A stretch of 49,387 bases of DNA from NCBI GenBank assembly GCA_943327105.2, contig CALPVV020000006.1, positions 1 through 49,387 of the forward strand. The letters run 5' to 3'. The position numbers and the translations under genes were made by a program. Numbering within the stretch: the first letter of the stretch is position 1; each line of letters opens with the position of its first letter. A model generated the notes under the pieces. That model was not told where the DNA came from and did not search any database. It saw only the letters and a list, made by a program, of their open reading frames with translations. This stretch comes from Nitrosovibrio sp. Nv4 (GTDB taxonomy: Bacteria; Bdellovibrionota; UBA1018; CAIMNF01). This document shows, piece after piece, positions 24,704-33,078 of the stretch.

Positions 24704-24721
24704 CCGATGATTTCTCATCGG
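24704..24721 (-). promoter_or_regulatory. 5'-leader hairpin with GAAA tetraloop overlapping the ribosome-binding site
   Basis: On the minus strand CCGATGA and TCATCGG form a perfect 7-bp stem closed by GAAA, a GNRA tetraloop. The last G of the 3' arm begins the GGGAG-type ribosome-binding site of the downstream cysteine-protease gene. It may modulate translation initiation. Confidence 0.5.
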
Positions 24722-24766
24722 AAGTGTTGGTTCCTTGATTGAGCCAAAAAGCGATCTATGATCGGG

Positions 24767-26314
24767 TTATTCTGATTTCGCGTCGTGTGTATTGACGGTC
24801 AGTTTTTCGAGAATCTTGAGGACCATTGCCTCGTTCGGGCCGATGGTCGGCATTTCCGAAAACATCATTTCAAGAAGCCTGTCCCGTCCGGGGTTAGCAA
24901 GGTTGCGTTTATCGATCAGAAAGTCGAGATAGCGAAGAGTACGATCGATCAATTTTCCGTTGCTGGCGCGCACCCAGGTCATCACATTCCCTTCGTAACG
25001 ACCAACAAGGCCCATGACCATGAGTGAGTGGGTGTTCAGGATCATTTTTACGAATAATTGTTCAAGAAGCGGGTGAAGAAGCAGGTCTGACTCTGCAACC
25101 GATGAGAATTGATCAGTGAAGAATTCAAGGCGAGTTCCAAGTTTGTTCAGTGAAATCATTTTCTGTTCACATGGAAACAGTTTCAGCGCGCGTGCATTCA
25201 GGAACTTGTTGCTGAAGTCGAATTCAAGAATCGATTCACGTCCCAGTCGTCCGTTCAGTTCCGGCCACTCTAGGCCGATCGGCTGACGATTCAAGATCTC
25301 AACCCACGAGCTTTCAGAATCGTTTACTGAAGGAATGCCCAAATAACAGAGTGAATAGTGAGAAGCGTGAAAATCGCGTTGTTTTTCAAATGGGGTCAGA
25401 CTGAAAGTGGGCGATCGTTCGGTGGTGTCAGTCAGAACGGCAATCGGAAAATCTTCGGTCTGGTACATGACGAAGTTTTTTTCGCGATAAACAGTGCTTT
25501 CCCATTCCGCAACGGGTTTCAGGAATTGAGCGAGATTGAAAAGCGCGTAGCCCTCGCGTAGTCGAGAAATGAGAGATAAGTCATTCCACAGTGCTGCACC
25601 GACCGCGAGCATTTGCGAGGTTGCTGCTTGAAGACGGGTGCTTCCAGAAAGCGCCATTGGCCCGGTTTCAATGCAAAGGTTTTCAACATTTTTGTTTTCG
25701 ATCACGATACGTGAACGCTCGACGGTCTTGCACAGTAATTCAGCCGGATTGCAATAGACGAACCAGGGTTTTTGAAAGCCTTTTTCACTCGAGTGTGAAA
25801 GAGCTTCGTGAACCGTACCGATCACATAAGGTGTTTCACCACCCTCGGTGATGGCGATGAGTAAATCTCCGGTTTTAAAGCCGAGGTCATTGAGGTGTCG
25901 TCGGCCGTAGTCGGGAAAATCTTCGAAATTTTCAACTGATTTGACGAGGGCGAAATCACCGCCCGCCATCAATGCTTGAACCGAGTTTTCCTGTTCGCTG
26001 TCAGCGAATGCTTTTCGCCAGGTTGATTCGAGGGCCAGAGCAAGTCGCCCAGTGGCGCCACATCCGGAAAGAAAGATGCGATGTTTGTTTTTCAGTGTCT
26101 TCTGAATGACTTCGCTGAGTAATTGAATGCGATTGGCTTGGGCTTCGGTTTTTTCCATCGCTGCAAGGTCGATGTTTTGAACGATTTTAATTGCAGCACC
26201 AAGGTCTTGGTGTGCCAAATCAGAAAGATTTCTCGTTTCCGGATGGAATCCTTCAGTGGGTAGGTGCCCTAGGGCGAATTCACCTTGTCGTTTTAAGAAC
26301 TCTTCAAGTTGCAT
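24767..26314 (-). CDS. long MurQ/glucokinase-regulatory-protein-like SIS-domain protein
   Basis: A 515-residue protein of the MurQ/GCKR family. The N-terminal half matches MurNAc-6-phosphate etherase motifs: TRNLSDLAHQDL, a sugar-phosphate-binding SGCGATGRLALALES, VENFEDF (position of the second catalytic Glu), ITEGGETPYVIG and GPMALSGSTRLQAATSQ. The C-terminal half has a second SIS-like region ending in VRASNGKLIDRTLR. Bacterial MurQ is about 300 aa with one SIS domain; the two-SIS layout resembles eukaryotic GCKR. It may cleave MurNAc-6P in peptidoglycan recycling or sense a sugar phosphate. It is divergent from a degenerate solute-binding protein gene. Confidence 0.82.
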   Translation of the reverse strand: MQLEEFLKRQGEFALGHLPTEGFHPETRNLSDLAHQDLGAAIKIVQNIDLAAMEKTEAQANRIQLLSEVIQKTLKNKHRIFLSGCGATGRLALALESTWRKAFADSEQENSVQALMAGGDFALVKSVENFEDFPDYGRRHLNDLGFKTGDLLIAITEGGETPYVIGTVHEALSHSSEKGFQKPWFVYCNPAELLCKTVERSRIVIENKNVENLCIETGPMALSGSTRLQAATSQMLAVGAALWNDLSLISRLREGYALFNLAQFLKPVAEWESTVYREKNFVMYQTEDFPIAVLTDTTERSPTFSLTPFEKQRDFHASHYSLCYLGIPSVNDSESSWVEILNRQPIGLEWPELNGRLGRESILEFDFSNKFLNARALKLFPCEQKMISLNKLGTRLEFFTDQFSSVAESDLLLHPLLEQLFVKMILNTHSLMVMGLVGRYEGNVMTWVRASNGKLIDRTLRYLDFLIDKRNLANPGRDRLLEMMFSEMPTIGPNEAMVLKILEKLTVNTHDAKSE

Positions 26315-26344
26315 GTGATCTGTAACAAGTGTAACACAGATGAC
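26309..26344 (+). promoter_or_regulatory. candidate promoter with TGTAACA direct repeat between MurQ-like and solute-binding genes
   Basis: TTGCAT (26309-26314), 17 bp, TAACAC (26332-26337), then 7 nt to the ATG at 26345. The -10 is weak. Two TGTAACA copies (26321-26327 and 26330-26336) spaced 9 bp lie across the region, a possible operator for the divergent pair, whose starts are 30 bp apart. Confidence 0.35.
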
Positions 26345-27616
26345 ATGTCTAAAACAAAGCTAGCCTTCCTGGTTTTCGTACTCGCTTTTGGTGTCAATGT
26401 GATCGCGTTCGTCCTTTCTAAGAAGGCCTACGTGATTGAAGAGGTCAAAAATGTGTGGCTTTACGAATTGCCGATGTCGTCTTCTCCGGTTGATGCGTAT
26501 GTGGCCGAAGAATTTGGTCCTCATCAAGGAATTATTGGAACGCTGTATCATTTAAAAGAAGCCGATGAGTGGAAGCCTGAAGGTAAGCAGGCCGGAGTTT
26601 TGACTCTCCGCTTAAAAACAGGCCTTACTTTTTCAAACCAAGAACCCATTTTGCCAGAGCACTGGAAGCAATCGTTTGAGTGGGCGAAGCCTTATCTTGA
26701 AAAATGGTCGGCAGATTTGTATTGGGGCGCCTACCTTTCAGCTGAACAGCAATGGGTATCACCAACCGAAGTGCGCTTTGTATGGAAGTCTTTGCCGGCA
26801 GCATTTGATGCACAAGTTTTCATGAAGTCGGTGCTGTCGCATCCGATGGCCGGAGTCTTTCATCCCTCCAATTTGAAAGAAAAAAACCCGAAAAAGAATT
26901 GGGTTTCATCTGGACCTTATCGGGTCCGTAAATGGAATCCGAAAGAAATCACCTTGGTTTCCCGCGACGATTTTCCGGTGACGATTCCAAAACAGTTTTT
27001 CCGAACCCTCAAGTATCAAAGTGCACCGGTTAAAAATCCTTCCTGTGATTTCATGCAGGCACAGCCGGGTGAAGAAAAAGCGCTTGAAGATCACCGCGTG
27101 AATCCGGTGAATCAAACACTTCACTTGTTCTGGGCTTGTCGCTCATGGAAAGAAGCGGGATCTTTTTGTTCGAATGCTCAAAATCGAGAAAATTTCGCAA
27201 AACTCATGGGTTCATCTGGTGCAGTTTCGGGCATGAGTTTTTCGCCTTCCCAGTTGCGCTACCGCATTCCTTTCGGTTCAGACGCATTCCGAAACGAAAT
27301 TATTCAAAAAATTTCATCAGGCATGAAGGCCGCTGGTGGCAAGGTTGAAGAGATCTCTTATTTCTTCAAGCCTTCAACTGATGCCGATATCGAGCTGCTG
27401 TTTGTGGTGGCCGATTCTCGTATTTCTTCTGAAATTGCCTCAAAAATGGCTACTTTTAGTACTCGATTGGCGGTTGACGGTGTAGATGCACCAGCGAATT
27501 TGGTGGGAGAGGTTGCGCGTTATCCGCTTCAAGTGCTCATGAAAAACATGAAAGGCGATGCCTTCTCGAAAGTTTTTTTGGAGCCTGATCTCGAAGAGAA
27601 AAAATTACCGTTGTAA
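26345..27616 (+). CDS. membrane-anchored, degenerate peptide-type solute-binding protein (SBP_bac_5-like)
   Basis: A 423-residue protein with an N-terminal signal anchor (about 7-25) and no lipobox. The OppA/DppA-type motif SSGPYRVRKWNPKEITLVSRDDF (about 190-212) and an upstream VFMKSVLSHPMAGVF segment place it in the SBP_bac_5 family. It is shorter than the usual 500-550 residues and no ABC permease or ATPase genes are nearby, so it may act as a sensor or scavenger instead of a transporter subunit. Divergence from the MurQ/GCKR-like gene hints at muropeptide recycling, which is speculative. The start at 26345 is preferred over the frame opening at 26309. Confidence 0.65.
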   Translation: MSKTKLAFLVFVLAFGVNVIAFVLSKKAYVIEEVKNVWLYELPMSSSPVDAYVAEEFGPHQGIIGTLYHLKEADEWKPEGKQAGVLTLRLKTGLTFSNQEPILPEHWKQSFEWAKPYLEKWSADLYWGAYLSAEQQWVSPTEVRFVWKSLPAAFDAQVFMKSVLSHPMAGVFHPSNLKEKNPKKNWVSSGPYRVRKWNPKEITLVSRDDFPVTIPKQFFRTLKYQSAPVKNPSCDFMQAQPGEEKALEDHRVNPVNQTLHLFWACRSWKEAGSFCSNAQNRENFAKLMGSSGAVSGMSFSPSQLRYRIPFGSDAFRNEIIQKISSGMKAAGGKVEEISYFFKPSTDADIELLFVVADSRISSEIASKMATFSTRLAVDGVDAPANLVGEVARYPLQVLMKNMKGDAFSKVFLEPDLEEKKLPL

Positions 27617-27645
27617 ATTCTGAAAGATTGTCTATTTTGGTTTTC
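27611..27645 (+). promoter_or_regulatory. leaderless promoter of papain-like gene
   Basis: TTGTAA (27611-27616), 16 bp, TATTTT (27633-27638), then 7 nt to the ATG at 27646. No Shine-Dalgarno sequence is present. Confidence 0.6.
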
Positions 27646-28428
27646 ATGAAATTTTTCTTGGCTCATCTTTGCCTGATCATCGCTGGTTTGACCTGTACTA
27701 CGGTTGCCTTTGCTCAAGCTGAAAAAGGGTTGCCTTCTCACTACACGGGCTTGAATGACTATGTGGTAGAGGCTCCGAATCAGGGCCAAGTGAATACGTG
27801 TCTATTCATGGCTGCGACCGGCGCGATGGAAATCTTGCTCAGCAAGAAACTGGGGATTCGTCATCCTGAAGCCAATGGCCCTACTGATATCTCAGAGCGT
27901 TATACAATTTCGGAAAATTTTTCATCGAAGCGTTCGCGTTCTTGGTTTGAAGATGCTTTTTTGAAGTTCGATTCAGGTGAGGCAGTTTTGACCCGAGATA
28001 TGCCGTTTGAATCATTTGATGAAGATGGTGATATTAACTACAGTGTTTGGAATCGTCCTGCAAACTTCGATAGCGCACCACGCGTCAAGCTCCCTAAGAT
28101 TGAAACCATCTATCTTTTTTCTCACGACAAATACTCAAAAGGAGTTTTGAATCAAGAGCATCTTAATCATGTGAAAGAGTCTTTGGTGAATCATGAAAGT
28201 CCGATTATCACTGTCGGGAATGATGAAGACTATTGGCACGTAACCGTGATTGTCGGGTATGACGATAACCTTGTTGGCGATTGCTATGAGCTCGATTCAA
28301 GTGTTTGTGAAGGAAAAAAGGGCTCATTTTATGTGCGCGATTCTTTCGGTACCCGCATTGAAGCCCGCTCTTATGAGTGGTTTCTTCGCCGCCAAAATTC
28401 CGCTGCGATAGCGAAGCTTGCAGAGTAA
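27646..28428 (+). CDS. secreted papain-like protein with Asn-to-Asp change in the triad
   Basis: A 260-residue protein with a signal peptide (about 1-24, VAFAQ). The layout matches C1-family proteases: PNQGQVNTCLFMAATGAMEI (Cys52 with the preceding Gln), YWHVTVIVGYDD (His198) and YVRDSFG (Asp232), where papains have NSWG. The Asp for Asn change may lower or alter activity. It differs in detail from the first papain-like protein at 23893-24696. The start at 27646 gives a normal signal peptide; the frame opens earlier with a TTG at 27628 inside the promoter. Confidence 0.75.
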   Translation: MKFFLAHLCLIIAGLTCTTVAFAQAEKGLPSHYTGLNDYVVEAPNQGQVNTCLFMAATGAMEILLSKKLGIRHPEANGPTDISERYTISENFSSKRSRSWFEDAFLKFDSGEAVLTRDMPFESFDEDGDINYSVWNRPANFDSAPRVKLPKIETIYLFSHDKYSKGVLNQEHLNHVKESLVNHESPIITVGNDEDYWHVTVIVGYDDNLVGDCYELDSSVCEGKKGSFYVRDSFGTRIEARSYEWFLRRQNSAAIAKLAE

Positions 28429-28453
28429 TCGGGTGGGGGGTACACTGTTCCCC
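28418..28453 (+). promoter_or_regulatory. leaderless promoter of secreted-protein gene
   Basis: TTGCAG (28418-28423), 17 bp, TACACT (28441-28446), then 7 nt to the ATG at 28454. The -35 lies in the last codons of the upstream gene and the spacer contains the G-rich run GGGTGGGGGG. Confidence 0.65.
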
Positions 28454-29350
28454 ATGATCAAGAATCACTCATTTTCACTGGTAGTATCTGGATTATTTTT
28501 ATCATTGGCTCCGGCTTTTGCCTCTACGGCAACTGTGCCCGCAAATGGCTTGTTGATGGAAATTACAGGCCATATTTATCCAAAAGATTCATTACCGTTG
28601 AACTGTAAGGGGATATTGCAAGGCGTAAAGTGCGAAGCAAGTGCTTACGGTCGGTACCACCTTGAAGCCAAAAAAGAAGGTGAACTGATTTATAATTACG
28701 TTACTTTCAGTGGTCCTGAAGGTGATCAGGTCATTGAACAGTCGTGGGAAAAGAACGGCAAAGTTAAAAAAGCCATCATCGAAAATCGTGCAATCGGTAA
28801 GCGGTCTCAGCTTGAGGTAAAAAACGGAATTGCTTATTACGAAGTCACTGATTTGAATGATCGAAGCGTGAAAAAATCGGAAGACAATGCCGAAGACAAT
28901 CTAGTGGTTCCTTCGACCATGTTGACTTACGTAAAGGCCAATGCTGAACGCATCGCTAAAGGCGAGACTGTTCAGATCAAGATGGCGGTACTCGATCGTC
29001 GTGACTCATTCACCTTCAATGTTCACAAAATCAAAGATGACAAGTCAGCTGATGGTGAAGCAATTCAGGTTTTGGAAATGACTCCGGCTAGTTTTCTGGT
29101 GAAAGCTGCAGTTGACCCGATGTATTTTTATGTGAAGCCCAAAAACAGTGAATTGTTCGCGTTCGAGGGCGAAAGCGGACTCCGTAAAAAAATCGGAAAT
29201 ACATTTGAAAAAATGAAGGTTCGGACGTCTTATGACTATCGATACTACGGTACGATTGCCACCGAGCAACAGGCATCTAAAAAATCAGACTGTGATACTG
29301 CTGCGATGATTACTGGAAAAACCGCTGTAAAATGCGAGGTTAAACAATGA
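28454..29350 (+). CDS. secreted protein of unknown function
   Basis: A 298-residue protein with a signal peptide (about 1-23, PAFAS). The mature part looks beta-rich with two Cys pairs (CKGILQGVKC near the start, CDTAAMITGKTAVKC near the end) that could form disulfides in the periplasm. Weak layout similarity to DUF3108-type periplasmic proteins (LTYVKANAERIAKGETVQIKMAV) is the only hint; I do not assign a family. It is coupled to the transaldolase-like gene by ATGA, an odd pairing of a secreted and a cytosolic protein. Confidence 0.7.
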   Translation: MIKNHSFSLVVSGLFLSLAPAFASTATVPANGLLMEITGHIYPKDSLPLNCKGILQGVKCEASAYGRYHLEAKKEGELIYNYVTFSGPEGDQVIEQSWEKNGKVKKAIIENRAIGKRSQLEVKNGIAYYEVTDLNDRSVKKSEDNAEDNLVVPSTMLTYVKANAERIAKGETVQIKMAVLDRRDSFTFNVHKIKDDKSADGEAIQVLEMTPASFLVKAAVDPMYFYVKPKNSELFAFEGESGLRKKIGNTFEKMKVRTSYDYRYYGTIATEQQASKKSDCDTAAMITGKTAVKCEVKQ

Positions 29351-30078
29351 AATCAAAAAGAAATTATTCCATTAAAATCTACTCCGATGGCGCTGAAAAA
29401 GATTCTCTCTTGAAGATGAATCAAAACCCGCTGGTGAGTGGTATGACCACTAATCCATCTCTCATGAAGAAGGCTGGTGTGAGTGATTACGGTACTTTCT
29501 GTAAGGACATTCTCACCCATATCAAGGAAAAACCGATTTCATTCGAAGTGTTTGCCGATGATTTTGAGACGATGGAAAAACAGGCTCGTGAAATTGCGAC
29601 CTGGGGCAAGAATGTCTATGTGAAGATTCCGATTCAAAACAGCGAAGGCAAATCATCGATCGAGCTGGTGAAAACCCTGACCAAAGCCGGGATCAAACTC
29701 AACATCACGGCGCTTTATACCGTAAAGCAAGTGGTTGAGGCTTGTCAGGCAGTCGAAAAGGGTGCGCCAGCGATTATTTCTGTGTTTGCAGGAAGAGCTG
29801 CTGATCTTGGCCACGATCCGATCCCGACCATGATCGCTTCAGCGCAGATTTGTAATGCCTATGCTGAGAGTGGTGGCAACACCATCGAGTGTCTCTGGGC
29901 ATCAACTCGTGAAGTTTACAACATTTATGAAGCAGAACGTGCGGGTTGCAAAATCATCACGGTGCCTTTTGATGTACTGGCTAAACTGGATTCGGGCTTC
30001 AAAACGTTGGAAGAGTTGAGTCTGGATACGGTTCGAATCTTCAAAAAAGACTCTGAAACTGCCGGGTTCAAAATCTAG
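29347..30078 (+). CDS. transaldolase / fructose-6-phosphate aldolase family protein
   Basis: A 243-residue class I aldolase of the short transaldolase group. Family features are KIYSDGA near the N-terminus, SGMTTNPSLM, the Schiff-base lysine in VYVKIPIQN (about residue 95), LNITALYT, ISVFAGRAADLG and IECLWASTREVYN. These enzymes transfer or release dihydroxyacetone units between sugar phosphates. Short members include both true transaldolases and F6P aldolases, and sequence alone does not decide. It overlaps the upstream secreted-protein gene by ATGA. Confidence 0.9.
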   Translation: MKSKRNYSIKIYSDGAEKDSLLKMNQNPLVSGMTTNPSLMKKAGVSDYGTFCKDILTHIKEKPISFEVFADDFETMEKQAREIATWGKNVYVKIPIQNSEGKSSIELVKTLTKAGIKLNITALYTVKQVVEACQAVEKGAPAIISVFAGRAADLGHDPIPTMIASAQICNAYAESGGNTIECLWASTREVYNIYEAERAGCKIITVPFDVLAKLDSGFKTLEELSLDTVRIFKKDSETAGFKI

Positions 30079-30120
30079 CTTTTGAAGGCTTTTGCGTGGC
30101 TTTTTATCGTGTATTCATGA

Positions 30121-30133
30121 TAACTTAGCCCTC
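30121..30133 (+). promoter_or_regulatory. -10 element before lysS
   Basis: TAACTT (30121-30126) lies 7 nt before the lysS ATG at 30134. The -35 region is not convincing. No Shine-Dalgarno sequence. Confidence 0.4.
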
Positions 30134-31690
30134 ATGCAACAAGACCTTTCTCATTACCCGGAACAAGAACGCGTACGTCGTGAAAAACTTCAAAAACTCA
30201 TTGAAGCAGGCATTCCTGCTTACCCTGAGAAGTATGAAACCTCTCACTCTTTGAAAGAGGTGAAAGCGCTTCCAGACGGAACAGCAGACATTAGTGTTGC
30301 CGGCCGAATCATTGCGATTCGCCGCATGGGTAAGCTCAGTTTTCTTTCCATTCAAGATCTCGAAGGCCGAATTCAGCTTTGCATGAAGATCGATGACCTC
30401 GGCGAGAAGTATCAGCAGTTCGTTGATTATGTCGACATCGGTGACTTCGTTGGCGCAAAAGGTGAAATGTTCACTACTCGCGTAGGCGAAAAAACGGTTC
30501 AAGTGAAAGACTTCACTTTCTTGGGTAAGTGTCTTCGTCCATTGCCTGAAAAATTCCATGGCCTTCAAGATGTCGAAATCAAGTATCGTCAGCGTTACCT
30601 TGATCTCATCACCAGTGAAGAAGCGCGCGCACGTTTTGTTCTTCGCTCTAAAATTGTTCGTGAAATGAGAAACTTCCTTGAGAATGAAAATTTCCTTGAA
30701 GTTGAAACCGCGAGTTTACAGCCGAATGCTTCCGGTGCTCTCGCAAAACCATTCAAAACCCACCACAATGCGCTTGGAATCGATATGTTCCTTCGCATCG
30801 CTCCTGAAACTTATTTGAAGCGTCTGGTTGTGGGTGGTTTCCATCACGTGTTTGAATTCGCGCGTTGTTACCGCAACGAAGGCGTATCGCCGAACCATCT
30901 TCAAGAGTTCACCATGGTTGAAGGGTATTCTGCTTACTGGAATTACCAAGACAACATGGACTTGATGAAACGCTTGTTCCAAACCCTTTTCCAGAAAACT
31001 TTGGGCACCACCAAACTGAAACTCATTGCCGATGGAAAAGAAACCGAAGTTGATTTCGGTGGTGACTGGAATGTAGTGACTTTCCGTGACCTTCTTTTGC
31101 AAGATTGCGGAATCGACATTGATCAGCATAAAACAGCTCCTGAGCTTCTTGCTGCGATCAAAGACAAGCGCATCAACCTTGATGAAGAACACCCTGAAAA
31201 ATTGGGTCGTGGTAACTTGATCGATACTCTATATAAAAAAGTGAGTCGTCCAAAGATGGTGGGGCCTACGTTCTTGACCGAACACCCGATCGATCTTTCT
31301 CCGCTTGCCCGTGCAAATGATAAAAACCCTGCGTTGACTGATCGTTTTCAGCTCGTCGTGAATGGTGTTGAAATCGTGAATGCTTATTCCGAGTTGGTTG
31401 ACCCAGTTGAGCAGATGAAGCGTCTTGAAGACCAGGCAAAACTCAATGCTGCCGGTGATGAAGATGCAATGGTGAAAGATGAAGACTACGTCATGTCGAT
31501 GGAATACGGAATGCCTCCGATTTCTGGTTGGGGTATTGGTATTGATCGCTTGGTTCAATTTGTAACCAATTCTGAAAACATCAAAGACTGCGTGTTGTTC
31601 CCACTTACCCGTAAAGCACAAGGCCATGAGCTTTCAGATGCTGATGGTGTGACGGGCAGTGAGCAAAATGACTTTGATCCAAAAATCTAA
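30134..31690 (+). CDS. lysS: lysyl-tRNA synthetase, class II
   Basis: A 518-residue class II LysRS. It has the N-terminal OB-fold anticodon-binding domain (about 55-165, VAGRIIAIRRMGKLSFLSIQDLEGRIQ in pieces) and the catalytic core with motif 1 (FLEVETASLQP), motif 2 (FEFARCYRNEGVSPNHLQEF) and motif 3 (GWGIGIDRLVQ). It charges tRNA-Lys. The ATG at 30134 gives the usual N-terminus; the frame opening at 30092 would add 14 unrelated residues upstream of the -10 element. ugd follows after 20 bp. Confidence 0.96.
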   Translation: MQQDLSHYPEQERVRREKLQKLIEAGIPAYPEKYETSHSLKEVKALPDGTADISVAGRIIAIRRMGKLSFLSIQDLEGRIQLCMKIDDLGEKYQQFVDYVDIGDFVGAKGEMFTTRVGEKTVQVKDFTFLGKCLRPLPEKFHGLQDVEIKYRQRYLDLITSEEARARFVLRSKIVREMRNFLENENFLEVETASLQPNASGALAKPFKTHHNALGIDMFLRIAPETYLKRLVVGGFHHVFEFARCYRNEGVSPNHLQEFTMVEGYSAYWNYQDNMDLMKRLFQTLFQKTLGTTKLKLIADGKETEVDFGGDWNVVTFRDLLLQDCGIDIDQHKTAPELLAAIKDKRINLDEEHPEKLGRGNLIDTLYKKVSRPKMVGPTFLTEHPIDLSPLARANDKNPALTDRFQLVVNGVEIVNAYSELVDPVEQMKRLEDQAKLNAAGDEDAMVKDEDYVMSMEYGMPPISGWGIGIDRLVQFVTNSENIKDCVLFPLTRKAQGHELSDADGVTGSEQNDFDPKI

Positions 31691-31710
31691 ATAAGCGGAA
31701 AAATATATTC

Positions 31711-33078
31711 ATGAAAGTTGCAATTATCGGAACAGGCTATGTCGGACTCACTACCGGGGTGACGCTTGCGTTTCTCGGTCACGATGTCACTTGTTTAGAT
31801 GTTGATGCGGCTAAAATTGCACAACTCAATCAGGGAATCTCGCCGATTTACGAGCCTCACCTGGATGAGTTGATGGCGGCTTCCCGTTCGCGTTTGAATT
31901 TTACGACATCTGCAAAAGACGCGCTTTCGCAGGCCGAAGTGATTTTCATTGCTGTTGGTACCCCATCACTTGCTGATGGGAATCCGAATTTGGCTTACCT
32001 GAAATCTGCGGCGCAGTCAGTGGGTGAGCACATTCAAAGCCCTTATGTCGTGATTGTGAATAAATCTACCGTGCCGATCGGTTCAGGTAACTGGGTGGAG
32101 AGCCTGGTTCGTGATGCTTTCCGAGCAAAGAATGAAAATTCTAAATCACAATTCGTGGTGGCGTCTAACCCTGAGTTTTTGCGTGAGGGTTCAGCATTGA
32201 TGGACATGCTCTTTGCCGACCGCGTAGTGGTTGGTTCAGATGATGAAAAAGCGGTCTCTGTGATGCGTAAGCTTTATCAGCCATTGATCGAGCAGACTTT
32301 TACTCCGCCGTCTTTCTTGCCTCGTCCTGAAAATTTCAAGATGGTGAATTTCTTGTCGAGTGATCTTCAATCGGCTGAATTGATCAAATACGCGGCAAAT
32401 GCATTTTTGGCGCTCAAGATTTCGTTCATCAATGAAATTTCAGAACTTTCAGAAAAAGTAGGCGCCGATATCACTCACGTTGCCAAGGGGATTGGTCTTG
32501 ATTCCCGAATCGGAAACAAGTTTCTTCAAGCGGGTCTGGGCTGGGGTGGTTCTTGCTTTGGTAAAGATACGGCCGCGTTGATTTCAACCGGTAAAGAGTA
32601 CGGACTTCCGATGGTGATCACCCAGGCGGCAAAAGAAGTGAACACTCGTCAGCGCATTCGGATGGTTGAAATTCTTGCCAGTGAGTTGAAAATTTTAAAG
32701 GGTCGCAAAATCGGAATTCTTGGTCTTGCGTTCAAGCCTTTCACGGATGATCTTCGTGATGCGCCGGCATTGGATGTGGCTCAAAAGTTGATTGATCGTG
32801 GTGCCAAGGTCGTTGGCTTTGACCCGATTGCCATGAGTCGTGCGAAGAAGGAATGGGCAGATTCCGAAATTCAATTTGCCGATTCAGCTGAAGCGGTTTT
32901 TGAAGAAGCAGATGCGGTGGTCTTGGTGACTGAGTGGCCTGAGTTTCTTGATCTTGATTTCTCGAAATTGTCAAAAGACATGCGCAATGCGCTCATGCTT
33001 GATGGTCGCAATCACCTTGATGTTGCTGTCTTGAAAAAAGCCGGTATGAAAGTCATCACATTAGGCAGAAGTTCATGA
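31711..33078 (+). CDS. ugd: UDP-glucose 6-dehydrogenase
   Basis: A 455-residue UDP-glucose/GDP-mannose dehydrogenase. It has an N-terminal NAD-binding motif GTGYVGLTTGVTLAFLGH, SKSTVPIGS-type and NPEFLREGSA segments, a central domain with KYAANAFLALKISFINE, and the catalytic cysteine in GLGWGGSCFGKD. It oxidises UDP-glucose to UDP-glucuronate in the cytoplasm. The next gene converts that product to UDP-xylose and is coupled by ATGA, so the two form a clear two-step pathway for envelope polysaccharide precursors. No clear Shine-Dalgarno or -10 in the usual place, so it is probably read from lysS. Confidence 0.94.
   Translation: MKVAIIGTGYVGLTTGVTLAFLGHDVTCLDVDAAKIAQLNQGISPIYEPHLDELMAASRSRLNFTTSAKDALSQAEVIFIAVGTPSLADGNPNLAYLKSAAQSVGEHIQSPYVVIVNKSTVPIGSGNWVESLVRDAFRAKNENSKSQFVVASNPEFLREGSALMDMLFADRVVVGSDDEKAVSVMRKLYQPLIEQTFTPPSFLPRPENFKMVNFLSSDLQSAELIKYAANAFLALKISFINEISELSEKVGADITHVAKGIGLDSRIGNKFLQAGLGWGGSCFGKDTAALISTGKEYGLPMVITQAAKEVNTRQRIRMVEILASELKILKGRKIGILGLAFKPFTDDLRDAPALDVAQKLIDRGAKVVGFDPIAMSRAKKEWADSEIQFADSAEAVFEEADAVVLVTEWPEFLDLDFSKLSKDMRNALMLDGRNHLDVAVLKKAGMKVITLGRSS

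Noticed and set aside
26320-26336. The TGTAACA repeat as part of a longer tandem array
   Set aside because: Only two copies are present, so it is reported as a possible operator only.
30716-31192. 158-aa open frame on the minus strand
   Set aside because: Antisense to the lysS catalytic core; shadow frame.
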